Part shown: positions 32,994-45,700 of the stretch, one piece after another
How positions within the stretch are numbered: position 1 is the stretch's first letter
Layout of the letters: every line of letters begins with the position of its first letter
Source: Phlebotomus papatasi
Lineage: Eukaryota > Arthropoda > Insecta > Diptera > Psychodidae
Direction of reading: 5' to 3'
DNA length: 64,000 nucleotides
Assembly (NCBI RefSeq): GCF_024763615.1
Contig: NC_077223.1
Span: 91,822,627 to 91,886,626 of the forward strand
Notes under the pieces: model-generated
Databases searched by the model: none
What the model was told of the DNA's origin: nothing
Seen by the model: the letters and a program-made list of their open reading frames with translations, nothing else
Program-made: the position numbers and the translations under genes

Positions 32994-35386
32994 TACAAAT
33001 TAACATTAGCTAAATATAATAGATAAAATTATTCATCAAAAATGGTTTCGAAGTTTACAGTTTCGTTTTAATGAGATCCCATGTAGTTTTCAGCGTCCAC
33101 CGCCGTCTTAGCGTTGGTAACCAACCTCCAGTGCAAAACGGTGGAAAATTCCATATATATATTTTTCATAGTAAATTGTACTAGGCGTTATAGTCAGCCT
33201 ACAATGGACTTTTACAGATTAGAAAATCGGAAATTGTACAAATTAAATCAGAATTGACAATTTTCTGAATAGGAGAATTTATTGTTTGTCTATTAGATTT
33301 TGCAAGCTATTAATTAGAAAATAAAAAGAAAATTTTCAATACACGAATTAGATTCTAATTTTTCTCAGTGTACCTATTAGAATTTAATAAATGGAATAAA
33401 GTGAAAGCACTTATTGCATGTTATTACATGATGATATTGCAATTTAATGAAGTAATAAAAATAATATAATAAAATTTGTAATAAATTAAAGTAATTTTCC
33501 TTTAGTTATGAATTAAATAAAATATGATCTCTTTGGAAAGTGATAATTTATTGCCAAGTTTTAGAAGTTAATATACTTAATATACCGTTTAAAAAGTCAT
33601 TAAACTTTGAATCTTCTTTAAGTACTTAATTAGATTGATTTATAGTAATTTGACAATGCCCCTTAACAATGTAAGATTATCAAAATAACCAATAATGAGG
33701 AAAATAATCTTAAAATCTAAATGCACTATTCTCTATAAGTAAGTTTTTCATTAATCATCAAGTGAGTCAGGGATTTTTTTCGAGAAAGGAAAATGATTGA
33801 GAAAAGAGCCTCCATTATCGTGTTACTTTTTTTTGGATTCTTCGTCAAAAAGAAATGATTAACGTAATTTATAGTTTGGGAGTTGTGTTAAAAAGCGCCT
33901 CCAGCCATGTGAACAACGAATATGAACATGAATATGGCAGAATAAATGAAAATTTTCACTTTAAAATTGAATCATTCAAACATGGTCATTGGTCGCCTGC
34001 ACAATTTTACACGCTCTCGTGAATTTGTAACCGTTGATGAACCCAGAAGAAAAGACATAAAGTAGCTAAATGTTTCGCTGGTAGAGAGACACTGAAATTA
34101 AGTTCGAGAGTTTAATATGCCGAAGAATTAAATATGAATTAAAAATTGTACGCATTACGAGAGAGATAGATAAGAAATCTCTTAAAGCATCCAACCACGC
34201 GCGCTTGTTTCTTTTTTTTGATACAATAGCTTTAAGGTGTGAAAGAATAAAAACCTGTAGAGACTTTTCCTTCAATGAAATTGTACAAAGAATATATGTT
34301 GATTCTTAAGAGATATTATGCCGTTTCATCGTAATTTCTTTTCTTTTTTCACATTATTCTTATATTATGCCACAAACCAAAGGAAACTTCCAATGAAAAT
34401 CCCGTTTCATGTGCAATGTTTTGTGTCGTTTTTGAAGAGATGTTCTCTGTTACTAATATTAACTGTGATTGAGCCAATTAAAAATACATCAACCTCTTTT
34501 TATTGAAAAATTGTCAAAAATATAATTTCTCTTAATTATTACTTTACTTCTCTCCATTTGAACTGAAGAAAATCGATAATTTCCACTTTGTTGGATATTT
34601 CTCCATCAATTGTTTCTATTTCTTTTTCTGCTATTGTATATTATAGTAGAAAAAGAAACGGTGTTTTTGTTGATATTTTTTTCTACGGATGTTATAAATA
34701 TTTATAAAACTGTCATTTTTGCTCAACTCTTTGGTGATTTTCTTCTATGTCTCTCATTTCTCCATCAAACCATATTATTATTATTGTGTGTGTCGCTGTT
34801 GGTATAGGCTTTTATTTGGAAATTTTGCTTGTGGACAGAAAAGAAACAATGTTTAGGTACATCAATCATTTCTCACCTCTCATGCTAAAGAGGAAGTTGA
34901 TGAGGGCAAGAAAAGAATGTTAAGAGTCATACAGAAAGAAAATATAAATTGTTACAAAGGAAATTGCAGAATATATCACCAAAAAACCAATTAAAATAAT
35001 TTTTTTGTTTATTGGGGTTTTTATAAGAAAATAAGGCATAGAAATATTTTAACTCTTTAAGAATGGTTAGGAGTTTGTGAAGCTATTTCATGAAAAGACA
35101 TTTATGAGAAAAACTACAACTTTATAGAAATATACAAATATTGTGCTAAGGTAACCTAGAAATTTGAGACGTAATGCCTCCTTCCTGGGACCAGCGCCTC
35201 TTGCGGCGAAAGAGATAATTGTAAGTTAGTTTATCGTACTATTTTTGTGAGATGTGAAAGGGTATAGGAGAGTTCAGAATAGTCTGTCTAGACGTATAGA
35301 CTATCCCATAGTAATATCACAAGCAGATCCATTCTTCATTATTATTTCAAAATTACAAATTATAAAAGAGCTGCAGCAATTCCGTT
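32994..35386. other. AT-rich non-coding stretch
   Basis: Contains CACCGCCGTCTTAGCGTTGG (33100-33119), a word repeated with changes at 52932, which is probably another dispersed repeat. No gene or structured RNA is recognised. Confidence 0.4.
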
Positions 35387-35532
35387 TATGGCCTCTACAC
35401 ATTGGGAACAATTTTTGTCAAAAATTGCCTTTTTGAAGGAAATTCCCTGCAGCGTTGTAGGGGGAAACGTCAAATTTCTATCAAAAACGCATTTTTTGAC
35501 GAAAATTGCTCCCAATGTGTAGACGCCTTTAG
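35387..35532. repeat. Short MITE, 'GGCCTCTACAC' family, copy 2
   Basis: 146 bp, starting ATGGCCTCTACACATTGGGA and ending TGCTCCCAATGTGTAGACGC, with inner inverted blocks TTTTTGTCAAAAATTGCC / TTTTTTGACGAAAATTGC. Similar in both ends and length to 9107-9253. Confidence 0.75.
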
Positions 35533-37139
35533 GCACAAAAACTGACAAAATTCTGCTCAATTTTTAAAATATCAATAATGAATTTAGAAATACTTTTAAT
35601 AAACACATTTATAAATATTGTTAACCTGAAATATTGAAGAAACTACAGTTTTTTGCCTTAAATCATTGAAAGGGGCGACCGGGGATATTTGGCACTTTTT
35701 CGTGAACTTTCAACTTTAGAATTTTAAAACTTTAAAAAATAATTCGATGAAATTCAGAAAATAAATGGACTTTGAAGGAAAAGGGAAAATTTTTAATGTG
35801 TCGTTTTGTCCCTAACGTCCCCAATGTCTGGGGTACAGTGGGACAAAAAAGGGGATGTTCGAGACGCGGCTTTTCCCTTACCATGGAACTTCAGCCTTGG
35901 GCCAAATATTTCCTCGGGATCATTTTCATTATTACACTCTAAATCCTAACAGTCATCTTTCCAGAGATGTTTTCGAACTAATTTTACAAACCTCTTTCTT
36001 TCAATAGAATGTTTTTTTTTCACCTTTTTCAACAGTTTTTCATATATTTGGACACCAGGAAACCGCATTAAATTAATAATTTTGACAGTAAAACGATATG
36101 CGCACCATTTACGATTTTACATAAATTTTACATCACATTTACATCCCGTCTGCAAGTTTTATGAAAATATTTTCCCAAAATATTCTGCAAACTGATAATG
36201 AAGCCAAATCTTGATTATTTATAGTTATACTACAAAGAGAAAAGATGGCAAAGAGTCCCAGCTTTACGGAACTCACGAGATAGAGCTGTTCGTGAATTAA
36301 CTTTTCGCATGAAGTGTGCATGTTAGAATGTTTTTTGACATTAGTAACATATGCTTACGCAGGGATAATCAGGAAAAGTAAGTCAATTACGATTACTTAA
36401 CCGATGAGGACCGATGTAACTGGGTTCGAAATTTCAATACCTTTCCAATAAATACAAATTCAATCAAATCGGTTAAAAAATGAGCTCTTTCTTTAACTTT
36501 CAAAATAGTTATTTTTCTGGTCATGGTTTGACGAAATGTTCGCCTAGGCTACTTCTAAAACATATCCGAAAACGTAAGAAATCTATAATAATTCGAAATA
36601 ACCAAAACAAAAAAAACATGATTTTGGTGAAGATGTAGGGGGGGGGGGGGTGAGGGAAAATGGAGAAAAGTCTGAAGATAATGTTTTTTTTATTATTGTG
36701 GGTCACCGAAGACCGCAAGTTGATATCTGTTACCGTTTAATCCACAGAGCGGCAAAAAGTTGAAAAAAAAACGCATTGTTTGCTCTCCTTTTGAGTTCGA
36801 GAAGTAAAACTGAAACATAATAAACAATATTTTGAGAAAGTTTTTAGGAATTGTTAGTAGAGCCTAAACAATAAAACTGAAGATTTCCATTCTTTTAATT
36901 AAGATATATCATTATGTCGGCTACGACTTTGTAATGGTTTAATTCCATTTAATTTGGTAATCAATTAAAAAATCGTTTTTCCCACCAAACTGCCCTGTCA
37001 AAAACATCTCCGGTCTGCCCTATTGCAATAATTTTTACAACATGTAAAAATACTTTCTTTTTAAAACTTGTCACAATTTTTTGAATGAATAATTTTCATA
37101 CGTGCATATGTACGGTTCCGAAATATACAACCAATGAAA

Positions 37140-37255
37140 GGATGTTCCATCGTTTTCATCCCGGAGGTTGGAATCGACTCTAATACGGCGATGGCCGCAT
37201 GAGGGGTGGGAAAAGAACAGAGACGACAATAAAATTCAATTCAATTCAATGTTAA
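37140..37255 (+). mobile_element. Probable 3' end of a decayed LINE with (AATTC)n tail
   Basis: CGGCGATGGCCGCATGAGGG and GGGTGGGAAAAGAACAGAG are followed by ACAATAAA and a short tandem repeat (AATTC)3. This is the shape of a 5'-truncated LINE end with a simple-repeat tail. No coding part remains, and the clade is not determined. Confidence 0.4.
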
Positions 37256-37324
37256 ATATTGAATTTTCATCTCTTTTCAATTAGAACAGTTCATTTACTG
37301 ACCATTTTTTAAAACTGGACATTA

Positions 37325-37530
37325 CTAGACACTCAATGGGTGAAGTGGTAGAGTACTCGCTCTCTCATTCAAGTATCCCAGGTTCGAATTCCATTTAGAT
37401 TTGCAATCCAGTAAACTTCACTGCACTTGATTCCACGGAGCACAGGATTAACAACCTAAACCTCCGTATAAGAAAAAAGGGGTGGCTAAGTGTCCCAGGC
37501 TTTGCGCAATGCTCGAACTCGTGACTTAGA
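37325..37530 (+). mobile_element. Probable tRNA-derived SINE
   Basis: GTGGTAGAGTACTCGC resembles a polymerase III A box and CAGGTTCGAATTCC (about 37378-37391) closely matches a B box; their spacing of about 35 bp is tRNA-like. There is no acceptor stem closing the cloverleaf, so this is not a tRNA gene. The right end is unclear, and I see no clean target duplication. Confidence 0.5.
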
Positions 37531-37739
37531 TGCTATACCTCAAAAATACTTTCGCATCATTTATCATTCAGCGGTTATCAACCGATTTGAACCGATTCAT
37601 AAATCATTCAAAAGATCCTCCAAAATTGATTTAAAAATAAATGGAATTGATTTTCGTATAGAAATTATTTATCGGTTATGAACCGGTTCATTACCGATTC
37701 AAAAAATTTTCCAACGAGCCCAAACATGACCCCATTCGC

Positions 37740-38240
37740 TTGATAAATGCGCTCTCTAGTGTCTTTTTAACCTTTAATCTTGAAAAACCGTTATTAGGAA
37801 TAATTCAACGCTATTTTCGTATAAGGACGAAATGTCCGCCAGGATAATCTCTAAAACATATTCAGAAATGAAAAAAAATCGCACGACGCATTTTCGGGAA
37901 TCCTAAAAAAAACATGGTTTTGGAGGAGCAAGGGAGGAGCAAGGGGGGGGGGGGGGCAAATGAGGGGCATGTCAACGATCCTTGGGTCGAATTCTGGGGG
38001 GGTCCCCCAAAGTCCCAAGTCGCTATCTCTTACCGTTTGGCCTCTAGAGCTGGCGACAGCCAGGCGGACAGACGGACAAACAGCGTGACGACATTTCTCA
38101 GAAATCGTCTAAAACCTGAAGATTTGTTGACAAAAGTGGTCTCCGGGGGGTGGAAGGTGGAAATTTTGGTAGGTGAAAAAATCGAGGGATTCTATACTGC
38201 TCTCTCCGTGGAGTTCGAGAAGTAATACTAATGCTCCACA
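37740..38240 (+). repeat. Dispersed repeat with G tract and CAGACGGACAAACAG block
   Basis: Contains GGAGGAGCAAG repeated, a 13-bp G run, then TACCGTTTGGCCTCTAGAGC and GACAGACGGACAAACAGCGT. A diverged inverted relative spans about 44880-45540 (ACGCTGTTTGTCAGTCTGTC). A shorter relative at 36540-36740 has a G run followed by GTTGATATCTGTTACCGTTT. It looks like an old repeat family; its class is unknown. Confidence 0.5.
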
Positions 38241-38329
38241 TGCGGGAAAAAATGACAAAATAGCACTAAGCTGCAATCGAACCTGGCCACTTTGCTCAGA
38301 GATCCTTAGCTATCCCACTCCTCCATTAC

Positions 38330-39650
38330 CTTTAATATTAAATAGTAAGATTATCTTTATCATGTGTATTCAAATAATTTTTGCTTTTTTTTTAACTTTG
38401 AAAATAAGTTACATTTTTTGAATAATGAAATGTTGCGTTTGATAAATTAATCCTATCTATGGTCAAAGCTTCAGGATTTTCTAAATTTGATAACAAGAGT
38501 AATTTTATGTTCCAAAAACGGCTAAAACGTAAACATTCTGAGTGTGATTTGTGAATTACCTTTAATTAGCATCTAATTTAACACTATTACACATCATTGT
38601 AAATTTCAACACTTCAAGATATTTGTTGCATTAATGAAAATTTTATGCTGATTGCAATTATTTGATTTCACGAAAAATCTTTTTGTCGAAATATTACAAC
38701 ATAAAAAAAGTAAATCATGCAACTTGTGTTTGCTTTTCTCATTCGTATTTATAAATGATTTTTCATGAAGCAGAAAAAAGTGGTGTTGAATGTATATAAG
38801 AACGAGAATGTGTTCTTGAAAATGTTATTAATGTTCTGCAAACAAAAATCCTCTTGTCCTACATTCAAACTTCCGCTGTTGGGTGGCAAGAGAAGGACTA
38901 GAATGGCAGGAAGGAGAGTGTAAAAAATAAGCTGTAATGTGTAATTGTTCTGCAGCACCGCAAATTTGCCAATTGACGGTGTAGTTAATGAGCAAATTGA
39001 GACAATTCTGTAGATTGTGTCTATTTTTTTTTGTTTGTTCCAGTCTGTTAAGAAGAAATTGTCATGAAGAAAATCATGAGCCACTTTCTAGGTTTTTTTT
39101 TCGTCTTTTGTGTAGAATTTCTTTTTTGTTAAGATAGAAGATGAGGAAATGCAGAGAGAGAAAATTGTGTAAAGTTTTTTTTTCATATATGCTAAATCGT
39201 TAGCAATGGAAGAACAAAGGTTGAACATAATTTTTCTGTTATTGCTATTTTTAGACATTTGCTGGAAATTCTCCGTGAGTGATTCATCCAGAGGCATCTT
39301 GCACATCTCTCTGAGAATCTTACCATAGAGGAGATATATATATATATATATACATATTCTTATCTTTGCCAAACTAACAACGACATGCATCAGTATTAAA
39401 AACTCAGTTAGAAAGTCATGATGTGTCTACGTGAAGTGATATACTTGAATTAAGGAAAGTTGCAATATTTATTTGCAAGGCAAAAAAGGAAAAGAAAAAA
39501 AGGAAGCCACATATAAAATTCTTTTTATGGCATTTCGTGCAATATTTTATTCATTTGAGATATTTTGCAAAAAAATTGTGATCTAGAGCAAGCACAAGAG
39601 GAATATATTTGAAAAAGAAGAAAGAAAGGAAAACAAGTACAAAAGGCACA
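38330..39650. other. AT-rich stretch upstream of Atat
   Basis: Probably promoter or leader of Atat. A (TA)n run (ATATATATATATATATAT) lies at about 39334-39352. Two minus-strand open frames (38749-39084 and 39088-39390) have low-complexity composition and no recognised domain. The exact transcription start is not visible. Confidence 0.35.
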
Positions 39651-39653
39651 AAA

Positions 39654-39757
39654 ATGGAATTTCGATTCAATGTGACACAGTATTTTAAGACGCCGATTAT
39701 CAAAGTTACCAACACTCTTCTACCAAGTGGATACTATGAGGATCGACGAGCTGTCCT
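39654..39757 (+). CDS. Atat: Atat coding exon 1
   Basis: 34 codons plus two bases, ending in a consensus donor. The ATG context is AAAAATGG. It is preceded by an A/G-rich leader, and a 5' non-coding exon further upstream is possible. Confidence 0.88.
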
Positions 39758-42700
39758 GTAAGTCATTTTTTTCCTATTTTTTCCTTAAATTAATTTTCGA
39801 ATTGTAATATGCCTCCGTACATTCATAAAACAACACTTATTCGAAATTCGAAATTTTTTGAGAGTCAATTCGAACATAAAATGAAAATGAAAAGTAGAAT
39901 AATTTGCGTACTTTCCGCTGGAGAGCGCTGGACGCTAAAAAATTGTTTGTGGTCAAATGTCATATGTTCTGTAGCGATTATCTAGCTGTCTACAGAAAAT
40001 ACCTAGAGAAAACTATGTGTATTCATTTGATTTAGTACAACTGACTGACGCCATATTGGAAATTTGACAGCCATGTTTATTTGTTATTTTTATTCCAGAA
40101 TAATTTTGTAATGCTGAATTTTTTTGGAACAGAAATATTTTCTAAATAATTGTGCTATAAATTTTATGCCACGTGGTTAATGAATTGTGAAGTGATAGCA
40201 TTAAATAAACTAACAACCTAACACATGCATTTCCGTTTCAATAGATAGGTATTTTTGAGAAAATTTTGCTTTAAGTACGAATAAAAATAATTTTCGAATA
40301 ATTAAATTATTAATTGCGCATTTTTAAAGCGTAAAAAAGTTTTTGTAAGGTTATGAATCGAAATGAAAAGTGAGGTTATTTTGTGTCACGTCAAGATAAG
40401 TTTTTAAATTACACCAAAAATGGAACTTTATGAGAGTGTTCTAAAATGAGTGAAGTTAAGATATTGAAATATTATAGATCGAATTGTTTCATACCTCTTT
40501 TTCTTATCTGTCTAAGAGGTTAGTTAAAAATGTGAGGTTATGCTTAAAAATAACCTTAAAATAGAGAAACGTTCCATAAAAGAATTTAGACCTTCCCACA
40601 AGGGGAGTTCTGAACATCCATTGCTATTTTTTCTTATACATACTGAGAGAAATCCGAAAAGTTAAAATAACATTCCTGAAATGTTTATTTTACCCTGCAT
40701 TATTGATCAGAAATCGGTGTAAATATTATGCTTCTTAAGTGTATTATGGGTTAAAGTTACCCTTTTTCATGTTATTTTTACCCTTATAAAGGTATAAAAT
40801 TAACATTAAAAAATGTTGATATATTTTTACACCTAAAAAATGTTAAAGTTATGAGGAAAAAAAGTTACTTTAACACTTTTTAGGTGTAAAAATATATCAA
40901 CATTTTTTAATGTTAATTTTACATCTTTTAAAGGGTAAAAATAACATGAAAAAGGGAAACTTTAACCCTTAATACACCTAAAAAGCATAATATTTACACC
41001 GATTTCGGATCAATACTGCATGTTATTTTAACTTTTTCGGATTTCTCTCAAGTGACATTAAGAATTTTATCTAAAATAATCTGATTCAGGTTTACTCCCG
41101 ATTTTATCTGTTTTCTGAATATTTTGACCACATTACCCAATTTTCCCATTCCTTTGCAGTATTGTTTTTTAAACGAGTAAATTTGCAAGAATTCCGACAT
41201 AAAACATATTTAATGTGTTGGCTTTGTCCATTAAAATGACATTATATGAAAGCAATCAAATATAATTTTAACTTTAGAAATTTGAGAGTAGGCAAAAGTT
41301 TTCACTGAATGCTCGAAAGCATGATATCAATGTTTTTAATGGAACGTTCAATATGGAACCCCTATTGACACTTGTCAAAATGTTAAAATTTATTGAATGC
41401 ATCTAATAAAAACTAAGTAATATAACGTTTTTTCATTAATCTGCGTCTTTTGATAAGGATATAAGGATAACTGTTCGAATTTCGTATTCCAAACGAAACA
41501 GAGTAGGATGTCAATAAGTCCTGACACGAATTCTTAAAGTGTCAATAGATGTTCTTTTCACTCTATTTCACTTAAAAAAATAAGTAAAATGCACGAGCAG
41601 AATACAAATTACGGTAGCTCTTCTAACACGTTGAAATTTTGAGATATGTTTATTTTTTATTCCCTTTGTTGACTTTGAAAAATAATAAACGTGATCTTCA
41701 GATTTTCAGTGTTGACTAAAGAGGTGGAGGGTCTCCTAAAGTTCTGAACTACATATCTCAAAGAGCTTAACCTACAATTATTTTGAAAATTGATGATAGT
41801 TATAATGATTTTAACAGTGCTATTCCAATGAAAAATGAAAAAAAAAGGAAATCTTTCTTTTGATCATTTTATTTTACCACTTTAGTCTTCTCAAACGCTT
41901 CTGGATTATCAACTTTTTTGTGGTCCCTGTCTCGACTGTTTTCCTCAGTTCCTGTTGTTTTCTATTCATAGGAATAGCACCAAAAGTACAGATAATAAAA
42001 TATATATAAGGGAAGGATACTAACAAATTCCGGTGTTCCTAGAACTGCCAGAATGTCTTCCGTAATATTGCCCCAAAATAAAATGAGGTTTTGAAACCTA
42101 TTCGCTATAACTTTTTACTAATAATCCTTGCAAAGATGTACTGTATTACGTAATATTGTTACGAATTTGACAGGAAAGTCCAGCAACAATTGAAAACCCC
42201 ACAAAGTTTAAAAAATTTAATTTCAACAAAAAATGAAATGAATTTCAGAGTAGGGGAAAGTACTCTCCCTTCGAACGTTCATGCCTTCGAATAATGTGAA
42301 TTTTCTTTTATAGTTTTCTTAAAAGACTTACACATTTTTATTAAATATTTATTAGTTTATTGTCAATTATTGATAATTATGTGCAAGTCTCTTAGGAAGA
42401 GTAAAATAAATTCACATTATTCGATGGCATGAACCTTCGAAGGGAGAGTACTTTCCCCTAGAGATTTAGCCTAGTTCCCAATAGTCCCGAAATCCTAAAT
42501 ACCAAACAATTTTATTGGTTTATTGATCATTTGCCCTTAATATTCAATGTTTTGTCGTAATTTTATGAAAAATATTGTCTGAAAACAACTTAGTGAAGCT
42601 AAGTTATATTTCTAAAGCTTATATTTTAAGACTGTATTTGAGAAATTATTCTAAGCATCTAAAAGCGTACAGAGGAGGAATTGGTGTTACAGAGAAGAGT

Positions 42701-45700
42701 ACCAATTTCACAAGCAGAATATCTGCAGCAAGCCAGCCTCTTCACTCACTATAGTGCGGATGATACACTCAAGCCCAAACTTTATTTTCGCATCGAGGAT
42801 ATGAGTTTCTCGCATGAAGTATAAGCACTGATAAAAAAAAGAGGCTGCGATTAACTTTTTTTCAACATAACTAACACTTTTTGGGTGTAAAAATATATCA
42901 ACATTTTTTAATTTTCATTTTACACCTATTAAGGGTAAAATCAAAATGAAAGAAGGGTAACTTTAACCCATAATACACCTAAAAAGGGTAATATTTACAC
43001 CGTTTTCGGATCAATACTGCAAGGCAAAATTAACATTTCCGGAATGTTATTTTGACTTTTTCGGATTTCTCTCGTTGAGGGTAAATTCAAAATTTCTATT
43101 ACACGGAACTCACCCTCTATACCTCTATAGAGTCACGTGAAATACCCCTTACTAAAGGAGCCCTTAGACAGGGGGTGTGCAAAATAATATGTCCGCAACT
43201 GTTGGAACTTAGTTTATGGAGCATTTTTCTTGATCTGGCATGGTACCTTTCACTGACAATTGCAGTCTCTTTTGAGATTGAGCAACTGATAAAAAAATAT
43301 TTGTAACCAATAATATTATGAAGTAAACAAACCACCTAAAGCATATATTATATTTGTTATACGTTTCTCATGAGTTTATTTGAATCATGGATTTCACAAT
43401 GGTAACTCTTCATTTCTTTTTGGGACTGTCCTGTCTTCATTACACATCACAATTTGTAAGTTTAAATTGCAATAAATTTTATAAATTATATTTTTTGTAT
43501 TTCTTTTCTTGTGTTCTATTGCAGTCCATGTATGATTTAGTAGTTAAAAGGATAGAGTGTCTAGATTATACTGGATATACTGAGCAATTCAACTGTTCAG
43601 TGAAGTTGGTAAATCGCACAACAACCGTGATGCAGTTATCTTTTATTCCAGTATTTGATTATTATCCTCTTGCCAGATTTACAGTTTTTTATAAATTCTC
43701 TAATAATGAGTATCGTAAATTTCTCATTGATATTTCTCAAGATTTTTGTGAATATTTGAAAGGGAAGCAAGTAGCTCCTCTTCTGGATATTATTTGGGAC
43801 GACTTAAAAAATTACACCAACTTGGAAAAGAGTTGTCCAATCAAGAAGGTTAGACTTGTGCGAAAGTTAGAATATTTTGCAATATGTAATTTATTTTCTA
43901 TTCTAGGGTATGGAATATTATATTAAAGATTATGTATGGCGATCTTCAAATTTTCCACCAGGAATTCTATCTGGCAACTATCGTTTTGATCTCAAAATCA
44001 CGAATCGTTTCGATAAAACGGATGTGTGTATTGTTCAAGTTTATGGAGAACTTAAAAGAAAACCAGCTGCTGATATTTTATGGAATTAGAGGCATAACTA
44101 AATTTATTTTCCTATGTATTTGGTATTTTGGTGATTTGATATTCATTAGCAAATAATTAGACTTAATGAAAATCAAATCGGATCAAATCCATTAGAGCTT
44201 CGGTAGTTTTGGAGTAGATTTTTGGCCAATAAAATGAAGAATGTCTTCCAATATCACAAATCGCCTTAAAATTTGTCGTAAATTGCATTACGAAATAAAT
44301 TTTGAGGTGGTAACCTACGTAAGCCCTTCAGTTTTTTTTTAATTGAAATTTTGAAACTACATCATACTGCAGTGTATATTTAAATTCACTCACTGAGAGA
44401 AATCCGAAAAAGTTAAAATAACATTCCGGAAATGTTAATTTTACCCTGCAGTATTGATCAGAAATCGGTGTAAATATGATGCTTTTTAGGTGTATTAAGG
44501 GTTAAAGTAACCCTTTTTCATGTTAATTTTACCCTTAAAAAGGTGTAAAATTAACATTAAAAAATGTTGATATATTTTTACACCTAAAAAGTGTTAAAGT
44601 TATGAGGAAAAAAGTTAATCGCACCCTCTTTTTTCTCAGTGCTTGCAAAAATTTTGGATACTCCTCGTCGATGCCGTCGACAATGAAAACTCGCAATAAC
44701 TTTAGTAAAAAAAGTTTTTAAAAAATTGGGGGAGGGAGGTACAATAATCTTCCCGTGAGGGCGGCAGAAACCCTTGCTACTTCTCTGCGTAAATGTCCTA
44801 GAAAAGTAACCACAACTTTATTGCTCTTTTTTTTCTTTTCGAATTCCACAGAGAGAACATCCACGTTTCAGTATATTTCTGAGAAATAATGTCACGCTGT
44901 TTGTCAGTCTGTCCGTCTGTATGTTATCACCTCAAGAGGCTAAACGGTTATAGATACAGACTTAGAACCCGGGAAACCCCCTATAAATTGGCTTCTACAC
45001 CCATGGCAGAGACCCCAACTCCTCCATACGGAAAAATGGAAAATTCTTAAACACAAACACCCAGGAATTTAATTTCAAATCCCATCCAATGAATGCAAAT
45101 GCCCTAATCCAAAATCCTTGATCATATAGTTTTAATTGTAATTTGCAAATCTCAAGACATTTTTCATTTTTTAGCTAATGCTCAATTTAAACTCCCGATC
45201 TCTTAGCGTCAAAGATATAGGGATTCTAAGCCCATTTCATTGGCAAAGAGCTTCTGAATTTAAACGCTTCGGGGATTCACGTTCAATTTAAGATCCCGGA
45301 GTCTTATATATTCTTAAATTTAAAATTTAAATTTTTCTGTGTGTCCCTTTTCCCTCCAAAACCAAGCTTTTTGGTATTACTTAAAAACTTTTCTTCATTT
45401 CTTCATTTTCTTCACTTTTGGATACGTTTTAGAGGTTTTTTAGGTGGACATTTTGTCCATAATACGAAAATACCATTGAATCATTCCTAATAACGGGTTT
45501 TCAAGGTCAAAGATAAAAAAGCGCTCTACACTGCGAATTTATCAAGTTAATGGTATCATGTTTGATGAACTCATTGGAAAGGCCTTGGACTTTCTCCCAA
45601 TCCAGAACCGGTTCCAATCGGTTATGGACCGGCTAATAATTGGTAACTTATTTGTATCCGACTGTAACTATCACTGGTTTATAATATTCAATCCGTTTGT

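Noticed and set aside
37325..37400. tRNA gene
   Set aside because: A- and B-box-like sequences are present but no acceptor or anticodon stem closes; treated as a SINE candidate.
38749..39390. Two minus-strand ORFs of 111 and 100 codons upstream of Atat
   Set aside because: Low-complexity, AT-driven composition (including a translated TA repeat) and no recognised family or splice support.
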